Source: Apostichopus japonicus (taxonomy: Eukaryota; Echinodermata; Holothuroidea; Aspidochirotida; Stichopodidae). Taken from it: a stretch of 64,000 bases of DNA. Position 1 is the stretch's first letter. Each line of letters starts with the position of its first letter. Of the stretch, positions 47,270 to 57,455 are shown one piece after another. The notes under the pieces were generated by a model that was not told the DNA's origin, made no database searches, and saw only the letters and a list, made by a program, of their open reading frames with translations. The position numbers and the translations under genes are program-made. The DNA lies in the NCBI RefSeq assembly GCF_037975245.1, contig NC_092563.1:25762960-25826959 (forward strand), written 5' to 3'.

Positions 47270-48966
47270 CAGTAAGGTAATCTGCTTGCTTCAGAAGTAT
47301 TTTAACCAAACATTGTATATTCTGAAATACAAAATATGATTCTGTACAGAACAACCTCATAGCTTTTGCAGTACAAGTTGGATGTAACTATATAAAAATA
47401 TCCAAATTTGAGCACTGTCAAGTAGATTTTCTGATTGTTCTATATATTGGAAAGGGTTCATTTTAGCAAAAAAATATCCCAGTTTGCCTGAGCATTTCAA
47501 TGGAAGTTTCATCACTTTGACATTGACCATCAATCTAACTGTTTTCTTTTTTCTTTCTATTGATTTGGGAGTTGTTCTGATAGCAGTAAAGCTTATATTA
47601 TTTCCAAGAGTAGCAACAGTTGTCCTCATTCGAAACAAAGTATTTTTACTAGAAGAAATCCTTTTAAGTACTCTAAGCATATAAATAGTATTTGAGTTTC
47701 ACACTGTTTATAGCTTTTTGTTTCAGGTTCAGTTTCAATGCAACTTAAGTGGTTTCCAGGTTCATGTTATTGTTTTGTTTCTTATTTCTTTAGTACATAT
47801 GTCATAGAGTAGTATTTTTTAGTCGTTGCTCTTTCATTCTAGACACTATCTCTTTGTAAGAGTGCTAATTACAATGGACAGCAGTATCCTTGGTAGGTTC
47901 ATAAGGTAAATTGACCCCCTGCTATTCAGCATTTATCAATCTTGCTTAAATAGTATTTTACCTTTGGAAGTCTAATATCATCAGGAAAGTCCAGATTAAT
48001 ATGCTGAGATAGTTTAGTAGTAGTATGATAATATCACTGTTTTTCAACGCACTGGTAGACAAATTCACACTTTATCCCTGTCTTGGAATGATATCTAAAC
48101 TGTCCATGTTAGTGTAATATATTGTTACATTGTTGTTTGCAGTGCTAATTCCACATTTGCTGTATATGATGTTATCCTAAAAGTCTAAAACACCTGTCAA
48201 GATTGCATGTTGGTAAATAAAGATATGTGTGTTTGGTAAATTTGACTCTCTCAATGTGTTCCTCTTGGTATAACGTTTATTTTTTCATCTAAATCTCTTT
48301 CATGTACAACAAATTCCTCTCCACATATGATTCGCCCAGGATCACAAATTACTTTACCCATATATAGCAGCTTCATTTGAATAAATAATTTTTACTTTCA
48401 ACCACAACTTTTTACCGTGTATACAAACTGTTATTTGGTAAATTAACGGAAACATTCTGTCTAGAAACGAAAAAAGTTCGACCAATATACAAAGGGTATT
48501 TTGAATGTTACATCACTTTTTCCATGTTGCCACATAAAATTCTACCTGAATAAATAGAAATGAATCTGTTTCTACACAAACCGTAGTTGTGCATTTACAG
48601 TTACTGTTGTACACTGATGAAAAAACAGATGGAAACTAATTGACAGCTTTTCTTTTGTAAATATACAGAGAAATTTTTTACAGTGTAGGCCTACCTCGCG
48701 CACAAGCCTAGAATAACTAACGTTACGAACTGCCAAGCTTTTATTCTGTATTAATTGGAAAACAACAAAAAACATACATACATACCCTGGCCTGACTTTA
48801 GAATCCGTACCATATGAATGTGCAAGCTTACTTCGAATCGGCCGAAGAACAACTATATAATCCGGCTGAACGTGTGTGCTCGCACCGGCTTGGTTCAATA
48901 GAATAACAGTCGGTGAATAGGTGCGTCGCGTGAATGATTCGCTTGAATGAGTTAAAGCGGTATAGT
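47270..48966. other. Intergenic, no gene seen
   Basis: Short ORFs on both strands (47357-47684, 48572-48898) without domains. Nothing else. Confidence 0.4.
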
Positions 48967-49212
48967 AGGAAATAGGGTTAGGGTTAGGAAATAGGGTTAG
49001 GAAATAGGGTTAGGAAATAGGGTTAGGGTTAGGAAATAGGGTTAGGAAATAGGGTTAGGAAATAGGGTTAGGAAATAGGGTTGGGAAATAGGGTTAGGAA
49101 ATAGGGTTAGGGTTAGGAAATAGGGTTAGGAAATAGGGTTAGGAAATAGGGTTAGGAAATAGGGTTAGGAAATAGGGTTAGGAAGTAGGGAATAGGGTTA
49201 GGGTTAGGGTAA
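48967..49212 (+). repeat. Interstitial telomere-type repeat
   Basis: An alternation of GGAAATAGGGTTA (13 bp) and TTAGGG units for about 245 bp. TTAGGG is the usual animal telomere repeat. The regular AAATA insertion shows this is an expanded interstitial array, not a chromosome end, since unique sequence follows on both sides. Confidence 0.9.
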
Positions 49213-49832
49213 GCTGGCTATGGATTAACAGAAATAACTATCTAGGGTGACATTATCTCGCTGGAATTAAGAAAATAAGAACGTAGTGAAGACAAATTGT
49301 TATTACCTGTAGCCTTTCATAAACACTCCCTTGGACATTTACCAAGCTAAAGTCGTCAGCTTCTCCTTTGTGGAGTCTGTCATATCTCATTGGCTTGGTT
49401 ATATTTGCTATAGAACGACTATAACTTGGATTCCAAGAGGGCATGGAACTTAACCCATTTTATTAGTTAGGAACTTGGCTACACATTTAACACTAAGGTG
49501 TGTCTTTAAACAGAGCTGCTACAAGCTAGGATTATTGAGGTTTAAGCACCTGCTTAAGTCTTAATGCAGTAGACCATCACAAAAGAAGACGTTTCAATGG
49601 AAGTCGTTGTCAATTAGAATGTTTATTGGTCGTAAGTTATTACATATTCATTATGTGCTCTTATTTGTGTTAAATATTCATGTTATTTATTACATATTCA
49701 TTATATATTCATGAAATACTTGCATATTCATTATTTTGCTTTTGTTATATGGTAATGAATATTCAAATATGGTAATAAAGGAAAAGTTAAGGTTTCTATT
49801 TTTCTTCCAAACGCCAAATCTTCATCCGGCTC
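49213..49832. other. Intergenic, no gene seen
   Basis: Contains repeated TATTCAT motifs (49640-49760). No coding support. Confidence 0.4.
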
Positions 49833-49905
49833 ACATGGCCTGATCGGTTAGGAGTATGCGCTATTATTAATTCGCATCCTAACATCCCGGGTTCGATTAC
49901 TGCTA
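49833..49905 (+). mobile_element. tRNA-like Pol III promoter, probable SINE head
   Basis: A-box-like TGGCCTGATCGG (49836-49847) and B-box-like GGTTCGATTAC (49890-49900), with an anticodon-type stem ATGCG/CGCAT between. The anticodon loop is 12 nt, too long, and the T stem pairs poorly. It is therefore a tRNA-derived repeat or pseudogene rather than a working tRNA. Confidence 0.45.
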
Positions 49906-50534
49906 TGTGTTACTCATGTTATTAATCATGTTTTCTCCTCTCTTCTCTTCTCTTCATAGATATGTAGGTCTCATCCGAGAAAACGAGTGAGGAAGACAGA
50001 AAGAATAGAGAGAACTACGGTTGAAGGTGTGGGGGATGTGAAACGGGTACAATGAAGTGAAGCGAGTTTACTACTTTCATGAAAACCGCCAAACTCTTTT
50101 AGTCCCCCAAAAATATCCAAGCCCCATTTAAAAACGCTCACCCCATCAAAAAGAGCGCCCTCTTTTAGCCTGTCGGATATCGGATGGTACGGATTCTAAA
50201 TTAGTACCCATACCCTCGAACACTGTTATCACTTCTTCGTGGAAACCTTTATTTGTAAGAAAAGTTCTTAAAGACTCAGCCATTGCTAATTTATAACCTT
50301 TACTCTAGCTTAGACATACGGTCGTCTGTCTCGTTCATGCCTAGCTGTGTGTACGGCGTGCGTACGTACAGTACAGCGAGTACCTGGCTAAGCGAAGAAT
50401 ATAGTAGTATATATGTACACAAGTTGTAGCGCTCGTTGTCACACTTATTTTTGTGCAGCGTATTTGCAAGTTTTCGGATGACGTAGGCGCATTTCTGTTC
50501 TCTGATTGGATACATTTTTCAGTGGAATACAGAG

Positions 50535-50735
50535 ACTGAAAATGGTAAGATGACATGCCACATGTGATTAGCTGATTGGTTAATAAAGTCAGTCCAAAAC
50601 AGCGACTGAACGGTGTAACTGATAATACAGTCTAAGTAGAGTGTTTCTCAGTCTAAACTCAGTGTATAACACTGAAAAAAATTTCAGTCTTAAAGAAGAC
50701 TGAATTCTTCAGTCTAACATTTTAAGAGAGTACAT
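50535..50735. repeat. AGACTGAA-rich symmetric repeat, copy 2
   Basis: Inverted relative of 39773-40075, ending CTAACATTTTAAGAGAGTAC. Holds TTCAGTCT, AGACTGAATTCTTCAGTCT and similar motifs. Confidence 0.7.
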
Positions 50736-50811
50736 GTTTAAAATTGGCGTTTAATTTAATTATTTTTTTCTCTCTCTTTTTTTTTCTCATTTTTTTTTTT
50801 TGGCCAAGAGC

Positions 50812-51183
50812 AGGGGTGTCCGGACCCCCTGGACCCCCCTCTGGATCCGCGCCTGCTTACTGGATCGGGACTGCCGCGAACGTACGTTAAAAGTGCATCG
50901 TGCTCAGTGCTTCCACACTCAAAATTTGTTTTTCCCGAAATGGAATCCAAAATTTCCCGAATCGGCTCGGTATTTCCTGAAATTTCCAAAGTGCCGTACG
51001 GCTCACCCTACCCAACACCTACACTTTTGTATACAAATAATTTTCACACTTCGAGGCTCCATATGATTGTTTTTCTTTTAATTTTTACATCACGCATGGG
51101 GCCCTTTCCCTCGAACGCGGTAAAAAAAAATCAGGATTTTCAAAAAAGGGGGGGGGGCCGGGCCCCCCTGGATCCGCCCCTGA
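50812..51183. mobile_element. hAT-like termini, unresolved element(s)
   Basis: CAGGGGTGTCCGGACC at 50812, a reversed GGATCCGCGCCTG ending at about 50855, and GGGCCCCCCTGGATCCGCCCCTG ending near 51183 all resemble the MITE termini elsewhere. No matching 8-bp duplications were found, so element limits are uncertain. Confidence 0.4.
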
Positions 51184-51899
51184 AATAACTGTATTATTGT
51201 AAACAATAAATAAGGGATTAACAGGTAGCCTGGATGTGATAACTGATAAGAATAGATTTTGGACCAGTGGAGCCATCGGCGTACATTCACCCCTTTTTCC
51301 AAGAGGGTGCGAAGGCGTCAAGTGGTGTCGAGACCGACTAGCATTATTTAGATTGACAGGCCGAGCAAGCTTTTGAAAAGTAAATCCCCCCAAAAAGCAG
51401 CAGTTTGTTTGTAATTACAACTGCACACTGAGATTGAAATACAGTTGGTGGGGCGAAGTCGCCAGCTGCAGCGATTTAAAGTATTTCTTGTTCTCACCGA
51501 AGTACATGTGAGGTATACGAAATTCCATTTCTCTTGCATGTATTGAGTCAAACGCCCGGTTGGGGTCCAGGGGGAGAAGCTTTAGCGTTCACCATGATAG
51601 CATTTGTTGTTCTTTAGTTTCAATTTTGAAGCACCAAAACAAAATTAATTTATTTTATTTCAACTTTCAAGGGTAAAATGATAAAAACAAAGAAACCGCC
51701 CTAATCTTACATGAGGTCCTGAAACCAAAAATTAACAAGTATTCAGAAATCAAAATGTATCAACATTTATATAACAGTGAGCAAAATAAGAATAAAACTC
51801 AAAATAAAATCATCAAGAACTCTGAAAAAAAAGAAGTACAACGAGTAGATTAAACATATGAAGGTCTGGTAAATACACCATTACAAAAAATTAGCAATC

Positions 51900-52180
51900 A
51901 TTTCTCTAAAACTTACAAGAGTTTTAGCATGTTTTATTTTAGGACTTAGCTCTTTTCATTCTTTGCCGCTAACTGTACTAATCTATGGTATTCAGTATGT
52001 CCCCGGTGATGTAGAAATTCTTTGACGATGAGAATCTATAACAAATGGTTATGGAATTCCGTTATCGGGGTAAATAATTCCTTTTAGTAAGATGGGGTAA
52101 GATCATTTATAATTTTGTATACCATTATTATTCTTTTATGCTTTATATATCTATCAAAAGTCTTCCATCCTAATTCATCA
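51900..52180 (-). pseudogene. LINE reverse transcriptase remnant, 3' part
   Basis: The minus strand reads LGWKTFDRYIKHKRIIMVYKI with NDLTPSY, the post-RT segment of non-LTR retrotransposons ('W......R...........K...GL.P.Y'). Stops follow. It continues the segment at 53282-53580 across the hAT-like insertion. Confidence 0.7.
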
Positions 52181-53281
52181 CAGTGGCGGCGGAACCGGGG
52201 GGGGGGGGGGGGGGCTTGGGGGGGCTCAGCCCCCCAATAAAAAAGTTGAGGGGGCAAATGCATGATAAGCCCCCCCAATATTTACCAAGGCTCCGAAACG
52301 TATACATCTGCCCATTTTTCAATGCATACTTGTCGATCTGTCCGATGCACACGTATACTCTAATAATGTGTAATAATTTTAGTAATTGCTGGGGGACCCT
52401 CGGCCCGTCCCTTGGCTATAGACCACATTGTCACCCCAACCGCGTCTTCACGCCCCGTGAAAAGTGGAAACAGTGAGTGTGAGTACCGGTAAGCGTAACA
52501 CAACTTCGTCTTAGGCCAATGACTTGCCTCATTTCAGCCAGTTCTCCAACATCCCCTTACTTAGTGGCGGATCGAGCGTCCATATATACAGTCAGGGGCG
52601 GATGCCCCCCCCCCTGACGGACTCAAATGGACTGCTGGCGCCTTTTTCAGCTTTTCACTACTTTTTACTTATTCGCGATTTTTGACTATTTTATTGCGCT
52701 CTCATATACCTATTGACATTTGTCATATTCTGTCGGTGTATTTTCCGACAAAATGGCGACGACACCTATTTATTCTACGTTTATCTGCAAATTAGCAAGG
52801 CCCCGGAAAGGGTCATTTCCTGCAATCTCGGGAGTATCTTTACTCAAAAATTTTCTGTACGCTCCGCGCCAACCTGTGGTGGCGCTCCGCTTAAATAGTG
52901 TCGAAAGCGCCCCTACAGACCATTCTTGCCCCCCCCGACCAATACCCCTAGCCCCGCCACTGCCCTTACTACACTCAAAAACGTCTTTGCGAGTACACTA
53001 CGAGTAATAGCTACTCTCTTAAAACACCATCGAATATACAAATTACAATGTTTTTACAGACTTAACGTGCAATCTGAGAAATTGCAGGCTTGAGACCCAT
53101 ATTTTAGGGCCAGGTATTCGCAGCATAAAACACTCGGGAAGTGCCGTTTCCGGCCATCTGGGGGTTTGAAAAAACCCAAAATTTTCTTGTACGCTCCGCG
53201 CCAACCGATGGTGGCGCTCCGCTTAGATAGTCCCCACACATTAGCCCCCCCCCCAATAATTTTTCCGTTCCGCCGCGCCTG
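52181..53281. mobile_element. 1.1-kb hAT-like MITE inserted in a LINE, with 8-bp TSD
   Basis: Ends CAGTGGCGGCGGAACC and GTTCCGCCGCGCCTG are flanked by a perfect ATTCATCA at 52173-52180 and 53282-53289. With one duplication removed, the minus-strand LINE frame joins as LLFDE + LGWKTFD, which confirms both borders independently. The inside has long G/C runs, the subterminal core at 53125-53235, and a nested element. Confidence 0.93.
52562..52962. mobile_element. 401-bp hAT-like MITE nested in another
   Basis: Ends TAGTGGCGGATCG and GCCCCGCCACTG are flanked by a perfect CCCTTACT at 52554-52561 and 52963-52970. It carries its own copy of the core (52790-52910) and a block homologous to 36165-36390. 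It is younger than its 1.1-kb host element. Confidence 0.9.
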
Positions 53282-53580
53282 ATTCATCAAATAGCAATGT
53301 CGATCTGTCATGGTAAGGAGCATATTTTAAATTATCCTTGCAGCACTTTTCTGTAACTTTAAAATTCTTTCCTTGCTCCCAGCATTGCACGCTCCCCATA
53401 CGAGACAACAATAATCTAAAAATGGTAAAATATATCCCTTATAGAACAAAATGGAAGTATCATTTTCTAAAAAATGGTTTTTATTCTCCTACGAAGGGCA
53501 TATCTAGAACTAATCGTGTTACATACATAAGTAACTTGCTCTATATAGTTAATAGCAATATGTAGCTTTTCATCATTCAT
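53282..53580 (-). pseudogene. LINE reverse transcriptase remnant, 5' part
   Basis: The minus strand reads LDYCCLVWGACNAGSKERIL and KLQKSAARII, then a frameshift and KYAPYHDRSTLLFDE. This matches the 'P...Y...VWG......L..LQ..A.R.I' region after the RT catalytic core of CR1/Jockey-type LINEs. It is dead (stops and frameshifts). Confidence 0.75.
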
Positions 53581-54085
53581 CGTTTGACGCTGTTTAGAAC
53601 AGATTAGCATTCATAATTATGCCAGAAAGAGGAATAACAGTTCTTTGGAACGTATTCCAAGCCTTGGTGTGGAATCCTAGGGACTTCAGCTGCAACGTTT
53701 GAAGATATTTCTTGTTCCCTTGAAGTGACTTTCAAGCCGACAGCAATTTCTTCGAGGAATTCAAATTCATCGGAATGATTTATGATGCTATACAGTAGGG
53801 ATCGATTCAGGGGGGGGGGGGGTGTGCCCGCGCTTGCCCTGTGCTGCACTAGCATTATTTAATCAATTATATTATCCATATCTGGGGAGTTAGAGGTAAG
53901 GGAGATTCAGGGAGACCATTTTTTTGTTTTTATTACTCTTACGTGAAAGAGTATGATGAATTAGGCTCCTACGTTAGTACAGATTTTGCATCGATTTCAT
54001 ACCAACTTTTCTTTGTGGGAAAAGGTGGTTGGGAAGGGGTGACATTCACCGAGCCTCCGTTTGTGCGTGCGTCCCTGAGTGGAGC

Positions 54086-54635
54086 CAATGGCGGCGGAAC
54101 CGGGGGGGGGGGCACAGGAGGCACGTGCCCCCACTTTTTCCTCAGGTTAAAAATGTGCCCTTTTTCTACATAAAAATTGAGGTGTCTGAAGTTAGCAAGA
54201 GGCCAGTGTACCAGAATGAACACTCGGGAAGGGCCGTTTCCGGCCATCTGAGGGGTTTAAAACCAAAAATTTTCTTGTACACTCAGCGCCAACTGATAGT
54301 GGCGCTCCGCTCAGCCTTGGTCGTGCATACAACTTTGCAGATCTTGGCTACGCCCCTGACTTTCAATGAATTTCTGTGGGTCAAACTCAAAGCTATTTCG
54401 AATGGAGAATTTGTTAAGATATTAACAAGAAATAAACTCTAATTGGGAAGATTCCTACATTAGCAACTAGCATGGTTTCACCTCAATTTGTCTCAAAAGT
54501 TCCTTGTTTCCCAATTTGCACATTGGATATTGCAGTGCTAGTATGCATATTTTCCTTGAGGGGGGAGGTGGGGGGGGAGTGGGTTGATGGGGTTGGTCGG
54601 TGCCCCCCAGATTAAAAGTGCTTCCGCCGCCCTTG
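54086..54635. mobile_element. 550-bp hAT-like MITE with near-perfect 8-bp TSD
   Basis: Ends CAATGGCGGCGGAACC and GCTTCCGCCGCCCTTG are inverted repeats. They are flanked by AGTGGAGC (54078-54085) and GGTGGAGC (54636-54643), one mismatch. It contains the core at 54215-54320 and an internal terminus-like CTACGCCCCTG at about 54352, perhaps an older nested end. Confidence 0.78.
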
Positions 54636-55270
54636 GGTGGAGCTAATGTTCCACTTGAATATCATTTGCTCATTAACTGTCCGCTAACATATTCAAGGGA
54701 ACATTCACCACTAAGTATAATCTGAACATCAAATATGCTGAAGTTTGTTATTATGCCTATGATTTGTTACTAGGCCTATGTGGTTTTCAATTAGTTTCCA
54801 TTTCCATCACTGGGCATGAGGTATTGTAATCTATGGAGCAATTTTTTTGTGTTCAAAATTGCTGCCTACCTCTAACCCCTTGAGGAACTGAACTGAAACT
54901 GTGTGGGTTATCTGACGCAGTTGGGGGGGGGGGGGTGTACCATAGGGCGGCAAAATGACCATGGGTGGACAAAAAAGTGTCACGAACTCCCCCAAACCGT
55001 ACGACCGATTTACCTCAAAACTTGGTGTTTGTGTGTATGAGATGTAGTTTCTGCAGTTGCGAAGGATAATCATTGGCCCAGGCAGAATTATAGGTAAGTA
55101 TGGTAGGATAATGGTATTATAAATAGAATGGATAATTCTATTTACCATGCACACATCTATGAATTTAATCAAATATGTTACAAGACCAAAATTATACCAC
55201 AGAGAGGTGCTAAAGTTGAACATTCATGTATGTTGTCATGTGATGAAGCTCTTCTTATTTCATATACACT
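54636..55270. other. Intergenic, no gene seen
   Basis: A G run occurs near 54922. The ORF at 54831-55223 has no recognised domain. Confidence 0.4.
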
Positions 55271-55575
55271 CATCTGTGTGGAGCGTGGTGTCGGACTCGT
55301 GATCCAAGGATTGCTGATTCGATTCCTGCCTAGTTCATTATGTTGTGTCCTTGGGCAAGATGCTTTATCTCAATTGCCTCCCTCCACCCAGGGGTTAAGT
55401 GGGTACATGTGAGGTAATAACTTGTCACTGGGAGCAGTATATAACTGCAGCCGACTGGAGGGATTGTCTCTGGGACAGGTTTTCATTGACCAGGGGTAAT
55501 ATAACGTCTGTAAAGCGCTTTGAGACCTATATTGCTGGTATAAAGCGCTATATAAAAAGAATATTATTATTATTA
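55271..55575 (+). mobile_element. tRNA-derived SINE
   Basis: A tRNA-like head with a B-box-type GATTCGATTCC (about 55316-55326) is followed by a conserved-looking centre (CCTTGGGCAAGATGCTTTAT, CCCTCCACCCAGGGGTTAAG). The tail is GTAAAGCGCTTTGAGACC..TATAAAGCGCTATATAAA, ending in an (ATT)n run. This head-body-tail plan is typical of invertebrate deuterostome SINEs and looks nearly full length. Confidence 0.8.
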
Positions 55576-56747
55576 ATTTAACCATAAGCATAACACAAAT
55601 TTAACAAACAGTCTTCATTCATTTCTGGATAAACACTTCAAGGGTGTGTGAATACCATGATAGAGTTCGTGATCCATTGATGTGACCCTTTCTGCCTTTC
55701 TTCAATATGTTGAGATTAAGACCAGAGAGTATAACATGAGAAGTAAATTTCCATCCACCTGTATTGATCTATTTCAGAAGCATCAGTTTATATATAATTT
55801 GATAATACTTAATGTTTAAAAAAAAAAGGTTGTTTTTTCCACACTTTCTTGTCTTTTGTCCTTCTGCAGTTATTCCCTACCCTCTTCTCTTAATCCTCTC
55901 GTTGTCCCTTTCAGTTAATCTCCTCTTCGTCCTGTTGGTTTCTTTCTTCTCTCCACCCTTTGCCTACTAATCCCCTTACATCTATCTCTTTTGTGGTCAC
56001 CCTGCTCATTAACATATCTGTATTCTGTGATTCTGATCATCCTGCTAGGATCAAAATGTATATATATATATAAATATATATATATAGCACATTATGTATA
56101 AATTGGCACAAACAATTACTCACCACCTTCTAGATACATAAAAGATATATTAAAAAAACCTGATATAGGTATCAGGAACTAGTTTCTTATATATGTGGTT
56201 GTTATGACCTTTGCTGGTCATATCTCAGACAAAGTGTACTAAGTCTGTTAGAGAATGCAAGACAAAGTGCATTTACCAGTAAGAAACCTACTTAGAAACT
56301 TAAAGAATAGCATTGATTTCCACGGGCGAGTACCAAATACCTTGAAAAATCAGCTCTGTTAGGTATCATTATAGTAAAATCACATATAGGATGTTCTCAG
56401 CCATTGTAGACTATCAAGGACTTCATAAGGAAGTTACCATCACAAAGTTATTATTGAAATTTGTTATCATTTACAATTAAATTTCCTTGAGTTCCATAAT
56501 AAGATTACTTGTATAATAATAATAATAACAAGCCAATCGATAATAATAATAAGCCAATCAATAATGATAAGATATCCACCTTGCCAGCCTACCTCTGCTA
56601 AATAAAACACTGCAGTTTAAAACATTGCATAGATGATGTATAATATTTCATTATTTCCTATCAAATTTAATGTAGACTACTGACATTAGAAACTAGTACA
56701 GCAGGATCTCCATTATACAATACAAAAGCAACAACCATTGCATTCAA
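55576..56747. other. Intergenic, no gene seen
   Basis: A TATATA run near 56058 and AATAAT runs near 56516. No coding sequence is supported. Confidence 0.4.
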
Positions 56748-57175
56748 AATGTGTAAGATCTTAAAGCATATATTTTAAGTATATTGTTTGTAAAAGATCA
56801 TTTCAATATGTCATTTCAAAACAGTATATTGATTTGTGTAAAAGGTTTAATATATGTCCGTTGATTGTGTCAATCACCGGTCATGTTAACACTTGCAGAA
56901 ATAGCTTGTCATTTAGAAAGGCAAATTGTCAGCAAGCAATGTGTTATGGACATAGAATAAGAATGTGTAAGATCTTAAAGCATATATTTTCAGTATATTT
57001 TGGCAAAAGATCATTTCAATATTTTATTTAAAAACAGTATATTGATTTGTGTAAAAGGTTTAATATATGTGCGTTCATTGTGTCAATCACCAGTCATGAG
57101 TAACACTTGCAGAAAGAGCTTGCCAATTAGAAAAGGCAATTTGTCAGCAATCAATGTGTTATGGACATAGTATAA
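56748..57175. repeat. ~213-bp tandem duplication in the 3' flank of the HYR gene
   Basis: The block starting AATGTGTAAGATCTTAAAGC (56748) recurs at 56962 with a few substitutions and small gaps. Shared stretches include 'AACAGTATATTGATTTGTGT' and 'CAATGTGTTATGGACATAG'. It lies just past the stop at 57301, so it may be in the 3' UTR. Confidence 0.9.
57023..57028 (-). terminator. Candidate poly(A) signal for the HYR gene
   Basis: AATAAA on the minus strand about 275 nt past the stop, inside the downstream tandem duplication. Use is uncertain. Confidence 0.35.
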
Positions 57176-57300
57176 GAACCAAGAGAAACAATGCTTTATA
57201 CAACAATGTATTTACATACAAAGACAGATATAGGCTAGGTTTAAGTAACTAAAGAAATATTAATAGAAATAGAATGTTACCATTAACCCTGATAAATAAT

Positions 57301-57455
57301 TCACTGAATAACTACTTTCTCTTCTGCCCTGTGTTTGATTGTCCTGCTCTGTCGTTTTATCTGACAGATGGAGAGAGCAAAGAGCAATGCAAAAATTGCT
57401 ATGGCAGATATCATCATTAGTAGGATGAACCAGTCAGTAGAAATCTCTTCATTTT
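57301..57455 (-). CDS. Last exon: transmembrane helix and cytoplasmic tail
   Basis: Acceptor TTTTTTTGCAG, then ENEEISTD, a hydrophobic helix (WFILLMMISAIAIFALLF and a few more), then a basic tail with KRQSRTIKHR, ending at TGA (57301-57303). The tail is only about 20 residues, with no tyrosine motif. The acidic outside and basic inside fit type I topology. Confidence 0.85.

Noticed and set aside
49833-49905. A functional tRNA gene
   Set aside because: A and B boxes are present, but the anticodon loop is 12 nt and the T stem is mispaired.
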